A DNA stretch of 64,000 nt from Xylogone sp. PMI_703 (Eukaryota > Ascomycota > Leotiomycetes), in assembly GCA_021399445.1 (NCBI GenBank), contig JAJTUQ010000013.1:186001-250000 (forward strand). The letters run 5' to 3'. Below, one piece after another: positions 54,423 to 64,000 of the stretch (position 1 is the first letter of the stretch; each line of letters opens with the position of its first letter). The position numbers and the translations under genes were made by a program. The notes beneath the pieces were generated by a model. It was not told the DNA's origin, searched no databases, and was given only the letters and a program-made list of their open reading frames with translations.

Positions 54423-56492
54423 ACTTGTAAACAGCACTAATTATATGGCATTATAACCCTTCAGACGTATATCACCATCAGATCGTGGATCCTAAAATTT
54501 ACTCCACCTAGTTCTTTTCGCCGAGCAATTCATCGGACCTCAATTTTGACGACGAATCTAGCTAGGACGTTGTGATAGATGTTTTGCTGACATGTAACAC
54601 TTAGTCTAGCTGCCATGCTGGTACAAGCTGAGCGATAGTTACATGAGGGATCCAGCTTTCAAGCAATCAAGAAGGGCAGAGTTAAAAGGGCCGAGTGGTT
54701 GAGCTAAGCGTGAATGTTACTCAATGCCATTATACTGTGGTATCTATATAAAGAGAGTAGTTACTGCTATGTTATGTGAAAGCTAGAATATCCTCACTTA
54801 ATAGCGTAAGTTCCTAACGTGCTCCTGCGACGCCACCTAGGAGAGAATGCTTAAGTTTTTACATCCATGGCTCCTAGTGCTCTTATTGTCTAACTCCTTC
54901 GGCGGAAGAAATGGAAGGCGAAAGGCCTCTTCACTAAGGAGCAGCCAATCTTACTTCTAAATAAAGACATCATCAAATGCCCGCTGTTTCTCGAGATGAG
55001 CCATCACCAGATTGTAATTTTTGCAAATATGCTTCGCATCCCAGCCATCGCTACCTTCAAAGCCGGAGGGGAATGTCGTTTGCTCTCCTTCAAGAGTTAT
55101 GTCACTGCAACACATTATACTTTGTCTCTAAATTTCAAAGGTTAACAGATACATAGACAATACATACGTATCAGCCAATGCTCTAGTGTCATAGTAGAAG
55201 GTATCTGAAACTCTGCGAATAATACTAGACGACGCTGGTAGGGGAAATCTGCGACAGTTTAAGCGTCGGCAAATATTGTCTCATTCGGCGAGGTCGGCGA
55301 AATATCCTCAGACATTTCTTGAGTTATGCATAACCGCCTCACCGCCTCGCATCTTTGACTAGATTATCGTCCACGAAAAGTCACATACAGAGTTACGCAA
55401 TGTCCTATCATCAATCAGGATTGATTTCGACAGAAGACGTAAGCGGTATCTCGGTCGGGTCTTTGCGAATGCACTAGGCTTATAAATGTCATCATTGGTT
55501 ACGACTCCCTAGGGTTTAAAAAGTGAGGGCTTTTGTTTGTAAGCAACATACACAGTCACACCCTTTATCATGTCACAGAACTGTTGTAGATGCCCTTGAA
55601 GAACTATGCGGCTAAGAATGGAATAAATGATTTGCATGAGATACTACTGTATGATTATTAAGCATCACGGAGGCAGCCAGTAAAATAATACTGTCAAATT
55701 TGGTGGTACGATAGAACGTGTTTTCCTCTTTTATGCCCAGAGAGACTCACCTTGTTAGCGTTAACGTAATGTTTTGTTACTCATCATAAACTTTGCTTGG
55801 CACATTATTAGCGTTCACCCTACGAATCAGATCTGTGTTCCTGTCCTTCGGAAGTATCTATTCGTCGTGCTGTTCCTGGACGAAATGCCGACGAGACGCT
55901 ACAGGAGGTCTCCACCATAGCTCCATATCAGGCCCATTCTGTAGCAACACCAGGGCCCCACTAAGGAGCTTTGCGTACGAGGTAAGCTTTACTCTTTTAC
56001 ATTAGTGGTGATAATGTCCCTTAACTCCTAGTAATCTAACGCCCCTTCCGTCACGCGGACTAGGGATTGGACAGAGAGCAATTCAATGGATCAAGGAAGT
56101 AGCAAGCTGATCCGACTCCGGTTTAAGTCCGGTCCCGTGAATTATTAATGTTGCCATATTGCGGACGGAAATAAAGCTAGATCTACGAATCGGAAAATTG
56201 TAGACTTCGGCCTCCAATATTTACAATTTGCTTATGCTAAAATTACATGAGCATACTGATCTTACTTCTTGCATCCATCATCCTCCAAATTGTATCCACC
56301 CCCAAGGATTATACGAAGACCTATTGCGTTGTCTTACGACTACAATGTATTGGCAAAAGTTTAACCGGATTCCAAGGGTACTAGACCCGTAGGTCCTTAT
56401 AATGAACCCTTCGTGCATCCATCATACCATCATGAAAGACAAGTACATTCGTGAGCACTATCACAGAAAGTCACACAAGTTCAGCTACAATC
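54423..56492. other. 2 kb gene-free region
   Basis: Only short, unconvincing ORFs. I looked for tandem Kex2-spaced repeats (a possible RiPP precursor) and saw none. Confidence 0.4.
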
Positions 56493-57706
56493 ATGACGAA
56501 CTATTGGGGCCTCCGTGCCGCTTCTGCGATTCTTCTTTCTTATTCTCCATATCTCGTACTAGCATTTGGTATCGTGATGCCTGATAATCGCACTCTGGAT
56601 GAGATATATAGTCTTGCCAAGAACGAGAGCGGCCCCTTGAATATTATATTCGGAGGGAGTTGTAAGTCATAAGGAAATAGTGCTTTGTATTTAGAACTAA
56701 CTGTTTGATAGCTGCTGCTGCTGCTGCTCCCATCATCGTTGCTTTTTCCGCGAAGTATCCTGAGATCACCGTTAATGATACTACTGATCTCTCAAAATAC
56801 GTGAACACTGTCATTGATAGAAGTTATATCGTCAACAAGCCTTATGTCGATATAGCTATACTTCAGACAGTCCATGACTACCCCCGGTGGAGGGATGAAG
56901 GTCGCTTACTCAAGTACAAGCCATCGAATTTCGACGATATCAACAACAGTATCAAGGATGCAAACGGTGCATATGTTCCAGTCAATATCTGTGAGTATTT
57001 CATTCTTCATTAATGGTCTCTATGGAATTCTAATCAATGCTTAGATCAATTTGGCCCCTTTTACTATGACTCTACCAAGGTTCCTCCTGAACGAGTTCCA
57101 AAAACGTATGCAGATGTATTGGATCCATACTGGAAAGGAAAATTGGTATTGACATACCCCAACGATGACGACGGTGTTCTCAACCTCTTTTCATTGATCA
57201 TTAGCAAATACGGCTTCGCATGGTTCGATGCTCTTACGAAGCAGGATGTCCTTTGGGTTCGCGGAGCATCAGCGGCTTCGGGAACCATCATTAGTGCTCA
57301 CAATTCGACCAACAGTTCCAGGAGTCTAACATTCACTGCATTGGGTGGCTTTACCCCTTCTACCAACTTCCTTAAGGTTCAGCAACCTGAAGCTCCTGAG
57401 CAGTTCATGTCGTGGGGTCAGCTCCTTGGCATATTCGCATCCACTCCAAGACCAGAGAGTGCTAAGTTATTCACATCATTTCTCCTGAGCAATGACTACC
57501 AATCTTCTCTGGCAGCAACTAGCCCAGTCGTTCTAAATTCGTTGAATCGGCAATATGGTCATAACCTTTTCGAGGCAAACAACACTCAGGTTACGGGGTA
57601 CATCACATTCATGAACGATCGAGCTCGCGTGGAATGGTGGAGAATGCAGATTGAAACAACGTTAGGTCTGCCTGTAGGACCTGATCCACCTACTGGACGA
57701 AACTAA
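56493..57706 (+). CDS. secreted bacterial-type solute-binding protein (Fe3+-ABC SBP-like), 369 aa
   Basis: Exons 56493..56661, 56712..56990, 57045..57706; introns of 50 and 54 bp keep phase. The ATG at 56493 gives the signal peptide MTNYWGLRAASAILLSYSPY. The mature protein looks like a type 2 periplasmic-binding fold: NIIFGGSSAAAAAPIIVAFS early, VDIAILQTVHDYPRW, then YADVLDPYWKGKLVLTYPND ('DL..P..KGK......P') and LWVRGASAASGTIIS. Order and length (~350 aa) match extracellular solute-binding proteins of the iron(III)/thiamine type, such as FbpA. Fungi have no periplasm or matching importer, so the role is unknown; secreted binding or sensing is possible. It has true fungal introns, so any transfer from bacteria is old. 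Confidence 0.8.
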
Positions 57707-58144
57707 CTTGAGTGGAATGCGATGTTTGAATATTGAAGATGCTTGAACGTTATTAGATTGGTGATATATTAATTTTTTCATGGTGTATATAACCGCCTGA
57801 GCTTTGTACAGCGAATGATAGTTTAACGTAGATATGACTAATTACTTGGTATTTTTTAGGAGTAGGAAGTGAAGAAATCGCTCTAAAGCTAAATTGATGC
57901 AAAACAGGCTGTCGCAGAACATTCCTAAACAAGCATTATATTCATGAGCATGCCTGACAAAGCTGAAAAGCCAAATAATTTTTTAATCATCAGAGTATAG
58001 ATTGAACTAGTCATTTGGCAACAGAAATAGACCTTAGTTAGCTTATTAATTAGGCTTTTCTAAGTATTTGATTGGTAGATTATGAATGCGATATCTATAT
58101 GAAGTAGCTACATCTATATCTCCGGCACATCTCAAACACCTTGT
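57707..58144. other. intergenic between convergent genes
   Basis: AT-rich 3' flanks of the two neighbouring genes; no feature. Confidence 0.4.
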
Positions 58145-59020
58145 TTAGTTATCAGATCCATTAGGGCAATACACGCCGCTGCAATCTTCTCCACGGCGTG
58201 CTTTAACCGCGTCGCTGATACCAAAGAGGGAACGCTTAGACGCCGCGTTGGGACATACGGTTGAAGGCCTGGTACAAATTGGGTACCCACAGCAGTTCTT
58301 ATCCCAACAGATGTTGCCATCACCGCAGTCAGCGTCGGTAGCACAAGCCGCCGTGCAGGCAGCGTTCTGGACACAGCGAGGAGAACCGTCGGTGTCAACA
58401 GCACATACGCATATATCGCTAGGGGCATCCTCACCGGGACAGTCGTATAAGTTGTAAGTACCGCACTCGCCCGGATTGCTACAACTTCTTTGGAGATACA
58501 CGGTGGCTGTGACCGTGGCTGTCGGTCTTGGGGCCGTGGTGACGGCGGCGGTAATGCCCCAACAGATACAAGCTGAAGAATAGCGAGCCGTGCCTGAGCA
58601 AGGGCTGGCGTAGGCCGGTACATTTGTCGGGATGACTGTCACATCACGACCGGCTAACATACGGGCCTCGACGTCACGCTTGCTGGGAGCATCTGTGTAG
58701 ATCGTGACGGTGGCGACAGTGGTTGTGCTGGACCCTAATGTTAGCGGGCAATGATCCGTTTCAAGGGTTTCGGAATTTTGTGACTGAGAGTGTGATATTG
58801 ATGGTGAACGTTGTGCTAGATTAATCTGGACTTACAAGGTATCTGGAGTCACGGTAGTGAGCATGAAGCTGGAGCAGTCGGCTTGGCGACTGGAGGCTAC
58901 GGGAGTTTTTATATTGGTGCCGGTCACGGCTCTAGCACAGTTGTTTGCATTGCAAGCCGTAATAGCAACGCCAAACGCTGTTGAGAAAAGGTAGGCACAG
59001 GAGAAGAGAGCTGCCTTCAT
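58145..59020 (-). CDS. secreted cysteine-rich protein, 255 aa
   Basis: Exon 1 is 59020..58836, intron 58835..58728 (108 bp, GTAAGT...GTCCAG), exon 2 58727..58145. Only this acceptor keeps phase (TT + C gives DTF, then TTTVATVTIYTDAPSK). The signal peptide is MKAALFSCAYLFSTAFGVAI. The middle has PAYASPCSGTARYSSACICW, a motif common in fungal cell-wall and secreted proteins. The C-terminal half is Cys-dense: SCSNPGECGTYNLYDCPGE, CATDADCGDGNICWDKNCCG and CTRPSTVCP, which recall multi-disulphide 'C..D.DC..G..C....CC' modules. A KR at ASKRSLFG is a possible Kex2 site. Extracellular or wall-associated; function unknown. Confidence 0.82.
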
Positions 59021-59900
59021 ATTGACAAAGATGATGGTAGCCGAAAGAATGCTAAAAGGAATGAAACAATGAACAGCATTAGTGAAGGAAAACTTACCAG
59101 ATAGTCAATGCAGTGAGTTACATGCCAGAACCCCTCTCTGGGCATTTTATCGGTATTGTTGGACGACAAAGCGGCGACAGTTTTCCAAGAGAGAATAAGC
59201 AGTGCAGCTGATGGGTCACAGAGGTGGTGAAGGTGGACCTAGGAAAATCTATCACACCTCTCGTCAATCATCACATTTCATAATGTAAAGGCACATTGTG
59301 TTAACGAGATTCGTGAACTAGTAAGCAGGCTAGCTGTAGCCCCCATTTCAGCAATAAAAGGAATATAGAACCAGTTCATACCTTTTATGGGCGTAGGTAG
59401 ATTGTTGTACTTCTCGGGCTTGAGAATTTGGCGATAACCAGCCCCCTCTGTTAATGGCACGTCAGAAAGTTATTCTAAATCAGAATGATAAGTAATCGAA
59501 CCTATACGTAGTTGGGGTAATACTAAGCCACTCCTTCTCAACGAGGTCGCTAAGGAAGTCCGAAACATTCTCAGGTACGAAAGAATAGTCCGGACGAAAG
59601 CTCTTGATCTGTTGGAATACTAGCGCCAGCAAGTTAGCCTTTATCAAGGTATGCTTGAGATATTTGGTGGTTAAGATACTTGTCAGTGTAAATCCAGTGA
59701 TGTCGCCCAAATACTCGTAGAAGCCAGCTTAAATTGTATAGAGGACCGGCACAGAAGGAAAGTAACAGTATTTTGAGTACATGTACAATTACTACTACTA
59801 ACATACCTATTGCCAGAATACCCACCAAGGAATACACCAGGTTTACATCCCCACTGTAAAAGATAACAAAAATCTGTCGTAAGATACCGGTAAACAAGAT
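59021..59900. other. region with weak minus-strand ORFs
   Basis: Minus-strand frames at 59710..59480 (ANLLALVFQQIKSFRPDYSF, EKEWLSITPTTYRFDYLSF) and 59460..59278 have protein-like composition but no recognised family and no ATG start for the first. They could be one decayed gene. Low support. Confidence 0.25.
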
Positions 59901-60700
59901 AGAAAAAATCCAACTATACATTCTACCCCCATGGGAGAAGCGTATAAAGAGTATCATGGACCTAGAAGAAGTGAAAACGGAGATCAAGCGCAGGCACGGA
60001 GTGTTAATAGCAGTAAAGCCGTCAACTAGGAAAGAATTAGTTGATATCAAGAGTATAACTAGCTATACCAACCAATATATCACCATTAGAAAGTTAATAA
60101 TCAAATCAGTCACCGTAAGTGCAAGAGTAGAATAAAACCTGTATACAGCAGAATTGATAACGATTACTAAGGCAATCCAGGAGATTGACTTTAGTCATAC
60201 AACTAAATGCGTAACAATATTTATTAGTAACCTGGCAGTAGTCCAGGTGATACAATAACCATAGCGACAATCAGGACAAAGTAGTATCAACTAGGTATAC
60301 AAAGTGGTAACCAAGTTAAAAGGGATAAGAGTAAAAGTTAAAGTAGTATAAGTCCTGAAGGAGAAGGGATTCAATTTGACGGAAGAGGCTAAGGGATAAG
60401 CCTAAAAGGCTACAATGGAAGGGAAGACACCGCAAGGTGATACATATCAAGCTAAGTTAACCATAACGAACAGAGCTCTTAGAATAAGGAAGGTTAGAAT
60501 TATACCTAAAGAAGTAGGAGAATATTCGAGAAGACTGAACAAGGCGTTACCAAGAAAACATACTTAAGTGTTATATGACAAGCTAAGTAAGAACCACGTA
60601 AGGATATTGATACAGTTACGTACCGGGAAGAACCGATTAAATAATTACTTGTTCAAAATCAACGTGGCCAAAACAGAGCAGATACAAGGCACAACCGTAG
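59900..60700 (+). pseudogene. LINE RNase H remnant, heavily mutated
   Basis: On the + strand, KIEKIQLYILPPWEKRIKSI opens the pattern. VYTAELITITKAIQEIDFS follows (the RNase H 'YTAEL.A' Glu), then CVTIFISNLAVVQVIQ (D replaced in 'FTDN.A'). QSGQ, VLKEKGFNLTEEAKG ('W.PGH.G...NE.AD..A') and YDKLSKNHVRILIQLRTGKN ('L.QLRTGH..L..YL') complete it. Several stops sit at expected Gln/Trp/Lys codons, and the DNA is A-rich on this strand, as expected after G-to-A RIP. It is a second, separate LINE copy, older than the 28-29 kb one. Confidence 0.65.
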
Positions 60701-63700
60701 GGCAAGGTATTATTCATTCCCCGGAGGTTACCATGTCGGTTATGAATCGTACAGCAGCAGCCTTTCTTCTTTACGAGCGTGGTAATGTTGATCACATACT
60801 TACCTGGCCGTATTTGCTTTACAGGATTCGATGTGTTATGCTTTCTTTACCATGTCCTTAATTTCCCCCTTTTCTTCCCACTCCCAGCGCCCACTATGTG
60901 CCAGCCACGGGGTGGATTCTTTTTTCATGGAACTCTACCTCGAAGTGAGAAAAGGGCAAAATCAAGGGATGGATGGCGAATGGTTTTCCGACTCCGTTCC
61001 ATTGGTCCGGGTCATTTAGCCCAAACAATTTTAGGATAATCATTGATACTGTCTCTTGTGAGCGGTTTTTACGATATCTCACTGAAAGGTGCAGACTGGT
61101 TCCTTCCTTCCAGGCCAACGTTTGAGCTGTGCCGATCTAGCTCGAAGTTCAGTCTGTACCGTGGCCGTGTGATTCCTTTTTTCTTTGTTCCTGTCATAAC
61201 TGTGCTACAACTGGATACTACCACTGCCAAGGACGAGGGATAGCAACGGCATTCGTTCCCCGCCGACAGGGCTTTACTTACGGTGCAGCCCTAGAGACTT
61301 GTCCCTGTCTAGTACAGCACAAATAACGAAGGCGAGACAATTCCCAAAAATTTTGGTGCACAAAATGCTCCTAGCAGGCACCGCGCACCCAGCGACCCCC
61401 CCGCCAAGTGAATCCGATTCAGGCTCATTTTCGTTTGACTTGCGAGTCCTCCAATGAGGAAGGAGAGATTAGAGGGACGGAGAAAAATCTTCCCAGCAAG
61501 AAAAAGAGACATTGGAAACCTAGCCGCAATCGGCAGGGTGCGGCAGTTTCCACTGTTTGGATAAATAATTCGCACCCTAGCAAGTTCAAAACTCTTAATT
61601 TAGACCATATGATTGGTTAGAAACCCTTCAAGCGAAACGGATTGAACGGTAGGGTTGTGAACTATTTTTATCCCCATAACCAAGAACCGTAAAGTCTTAA
61701 ATTTAAAGGTATACGTGCTAATAGTCGGTTAGCGATAACTTCCAGCCGTCGAGCGCCAACCAACTATTGGGGCTTAATACTGCCTAAGGTAACATTTTTA
61801 CCCACAATTTAAGGAATAAGGCGTTCGAATACTCGTGTAATGGTCTCTATGAGGATTTGATTATCATCAGTTAAACTTGATGGAGCCAGTGCAATTTCCC
61901 CCGAATTTGAATACTTTTTAGCAGTACACCCGGACCGCTGCCGTGCGCTCCCCGCTCCCGGGATTGTGCTTCCCCTTACTTGTTTCGGGACCTCGTCACG
62001 TTCGTCCAGCGACCTCCACTGGCCGGAAAAATCCACCCAGACATCGACTCTAGACAAGGCCCTTAGTGAGACGAATGCATCGCTATAGGCCTTATTGGAT
62101 CGATGGCGTAGATCCTTTGCTCGATTTGAACTCGGTAGTGGGTTACCGGTACATCCTTATGTAAACCTCGTAGAAGAGCCTTCTAGTCCGCATTATGACT
62201 CAAATGTCGAACATCACTCAGTGACAGAACTAATAGAAATATATAATGCAGTTGGAATCTTCACACGGCCTCGGTGCGCATGGTCTTTGGTGTGAGGCCC
62301 TGCCACACCTGTCTAGGCCTCTCCCTCCCTCATCAAGCTATCCTATTATCAAACAACCACGGTACTTGCTTTGTCCAAGAGTGAAATGGTTAGGCAGAGG
62401 TAGAGGCCAGAATGAGGAGAGCGACGAGAGGTGTGGCACATCACTTTCGCACCCTATCTTCTGCCCCTCAAGGATGCCCAGGCCCACAAGGGTGCCAAAC
62501 GCAATGACAGCTCAACATACTTGGTCTGATACTACCCTTCTCCAAAGTTGCCTGTCTCTTGCTGCACTGAACCTTTGCAGCAGCTCTTGCATCTGGGGGG
62601 TTCACGAGCTGCAGCAAATCGAGCTCACTTTTCCGACCTCATTTAGAGATCCTCGTCACACACATATCGTGTAGGAAACGGCTCAAACAAGGAGACACTC
62701 TCACACAAAGACCGTCTCATTTCTTTCCAATGCTTTCTTCTGTGCTCGGTTCGCCGGTCTTTCGAAATACAATGAATACAGGCACCCTTACCGATCACCT
62801 AGATGCCCAAGCGACCACAGGAATTTCGCTTGAGGATGCAAATACAGATTATAGAAGATTCGAAGGAACAGAGCTGTAGCGGCAAGTACGCGGCCTCGTT
62901 CTCTCTATGCGGAGTCCCTCAAGTCGAGCCTCAATGGCTTTAGGGTCTGGTTAAGAAATATGGAAGTAGAGTTTTGACAGATTATATATTTGTTTTATGC
63001 GTCCCACCAGTCTCGTGGTGTCTGTACAAGCCCTATCTCCATCCACAAAATCCTCCATCGGATTTTGTAGCGTCGGCCCGGTAAGCATGTTGGAACCCCT
63101 CTACATGAATGTAAATAGAGGATCCAGTATGTTTAAAATGTTCAAGATCACTAGCATGATCAAGTTGGAGGTGTGGCATTACTAGGGCATCGATGTCTTT
63201 GATATGGTTGAGTGGATCCTCTAGACTGGTTTTATTAGATGGTACTCGCTATACAACAAACCCTGATCCGCGAGGCCACCAAGGAGTACACCATTCTTGT
63301 CACTATCGCGTTCCATGCCTTTCTGTATCCCTTATCAATTTTCCACCCCTGAAAACCCCCCCACAGGTGATGTGGTAATAACGATCTCAGGTTCCAAGTC
63401 AGTTCGAGAAGTTAGGGCCCAAGCACTGCATTCGAGAATACCTCAAAGATGCGTTCGATGTTCTGTACACCGAACTTCAGGTATACAAACCCAAGATCAT
63501 GACGATAGGACTGAACTGTAGAGTGAGCTGCAAGACAGGATAGTTTGCTGCAGTTGAGCGGTGTCTGAAATGTATCTTGCAAAAAGACGGTGTCTGGATA
63601 GCGACTAGGAAGAGACTGCAGAATTTCCCACATCGAAGGATTAGAAATTAGACTATTTCCTTACTATTTCCATTTCATAAATATCATATATCCATTTTCA

Positions 63701-63724
63701 TCAGCAAGCTTCCTGTTCTCTCTC
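60701..63724. other. 3 kb without recognised genes
   Basis: Many short ORFs on both strands, none with a recognisable motif or good codon composition over length. No RNA gene found. Confidence 0.35.
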
Positions 63725-64000
63725 TCACCTTGCATCGTAAAAATCAGGCGGTGCCATCGACGCCACGAGATTATCGCCATGGAGTACGCTAGGAACTCCT
63801 CTAAAAGCAAACGCAGAATATTCAACCGGATAATCATCGATATTTGAGTTATTGTAATCAACATTCGTCGAATAACTAGCCGAGCCGCTGTCCATCTCCT
63901 GCGGTGTGGGAGGTCGGTCTAACTCCTCATTTACTGCCGGAGAGTCGTTATGGCTGCTCTGACGGTCGGACAGATTCCAACTGCCTAGCTTAGAGGAATC
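63725..64000 (-). CDS. C-terminal part of a gene entering from the right edge
   Basis: The minus frame is open from the window end (64000) to TGA 63727..63725, and has no start codon because the gene begins outside. The residues are strongly protein-like: SHNDSPAVNEELDRPPTPQE, SASYSTNVDYNNSNIDDYPV and VPSVLHGDNLVASMAPPDFY. They are acidic, Ser/Asn/Pro-rich and without hydrophobic runs. The stop overlaps GGTGAGAG, which could instead be a splice donor, so the true end may lie further left. Family not recognised; possibly a transcription-factor tail. Confidence 0.4.
   Translation of the reverse strand, partial: DSSKLGSWNLSDRQSSHNDSPAVNEELDRPPTPQEMDSGSASYSTNVDYNNSNIDDYPVEYSAFAFRGVPSVLHGDNLVASMAPPDFYDAR

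Noticed and set aside
54423..56492. RiPP precursor gene beside the UstYa-like gene
   Set aside because: No tandem Kex2-spaced peptide repeat or signal-peptide ORF was found in this interval.
59634..60050. 138-aa hydrophobic minus-strand ORF that looks membrane-like
   Set aside because: It is largely antisense to the LINE RNase H remnant; A-rich mutated DNA gives Phe/Ile/Leu-rich antisense frames.
1..64000. CRISPR arrays, operons or bacterial-type systems
   Set aside because: No regularly spaced short repeats; intron-containing genes show the DNA is fungal, so prokaryotic systems are not expected.

Overview
The window looks like chromosomal DNA of a filamentous ascomycete (Pezizomycotina). 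Its intact genes carry short spliceosomal introns (48-108 bp, GT...AG, often with a CTAAC-like branch site). They encode typical fungal products: secreted subtilisin and sedolisin proteases, a UstYa/DUF3328 protein, a DUF3295 protein and small cysteine-rich secreted proteins. I cannot name the species. It is a transposon-dense, gene-poor accessory region, with about a dozen transposon loci and many decayed genes.

0-7.5 kb: 3' end of an unknown gene, decayed F-box-like and pogo-like genes, hAT-1 copy 1 (3557..6208) and a decayed MULE transposase. 7.5-20.4 kb: an S8 subtilisin gene and an S53 sedolisin gene flank a nested pair of hAT elements; hAT-A (11849..17460) has hAT-1 copy 2 (14411..17062) inside its transposase gene. 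20.4-29.6 kb: hAT-B (21474..24523, decayed), hAT-1 copy 3 (25069..27720, opposite orientation) and a LINE remnant with a short-repeat tail. 29.6-35.4 kb: a graveyard with an acidic uncharacterised ORF, a dynamin-like GTPase pseudogene and a probable Hsp70-like pseudogene. 35.4-45.7 kb: hAT-C (35561..38149, one nonsense codon), a second MULE remnant, a LINE fragment, a hAT-D fragment, hAT-E (41419..44100), a ~72-bp minisatellite and pogo fragments.

45.9-59 kb is the more ordinary genic part: a small secreted Cys-rich protein, a foldback element, a DUF3295 gene, a decayed hAT C-terminus, an HSL-type alpha/beta hydrolase, a four-exon UstYa-like gene, a secreted bacterial-type solute-binding protein and a second Cys-rich secreted protein. 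59-64 kb holds a mutated LINE remnant and otherwise little I can recognise, with the end of a partial gene at the right edge.

The main story is mobile-element dynamics. Three copies of one 2652-bp hAT element have the same length, the same 737-aa translation, perfect TIRs and perfect 8-bp target duplications, so they moved very recently. Older elements around them carry stop codons of the CAA/CAG/TGG-to-stop type expected from repeat-induced point mutation (RIP). Several insertions can be undone on paper exactly at their target duplications, restoring an older reading frame. I found no CRISPR array, rRNA or convincing tRNA, and no new multi-gene system that I could defend. The best functional leads are the UstYa-like gene and the secreted substrate-binding protein.
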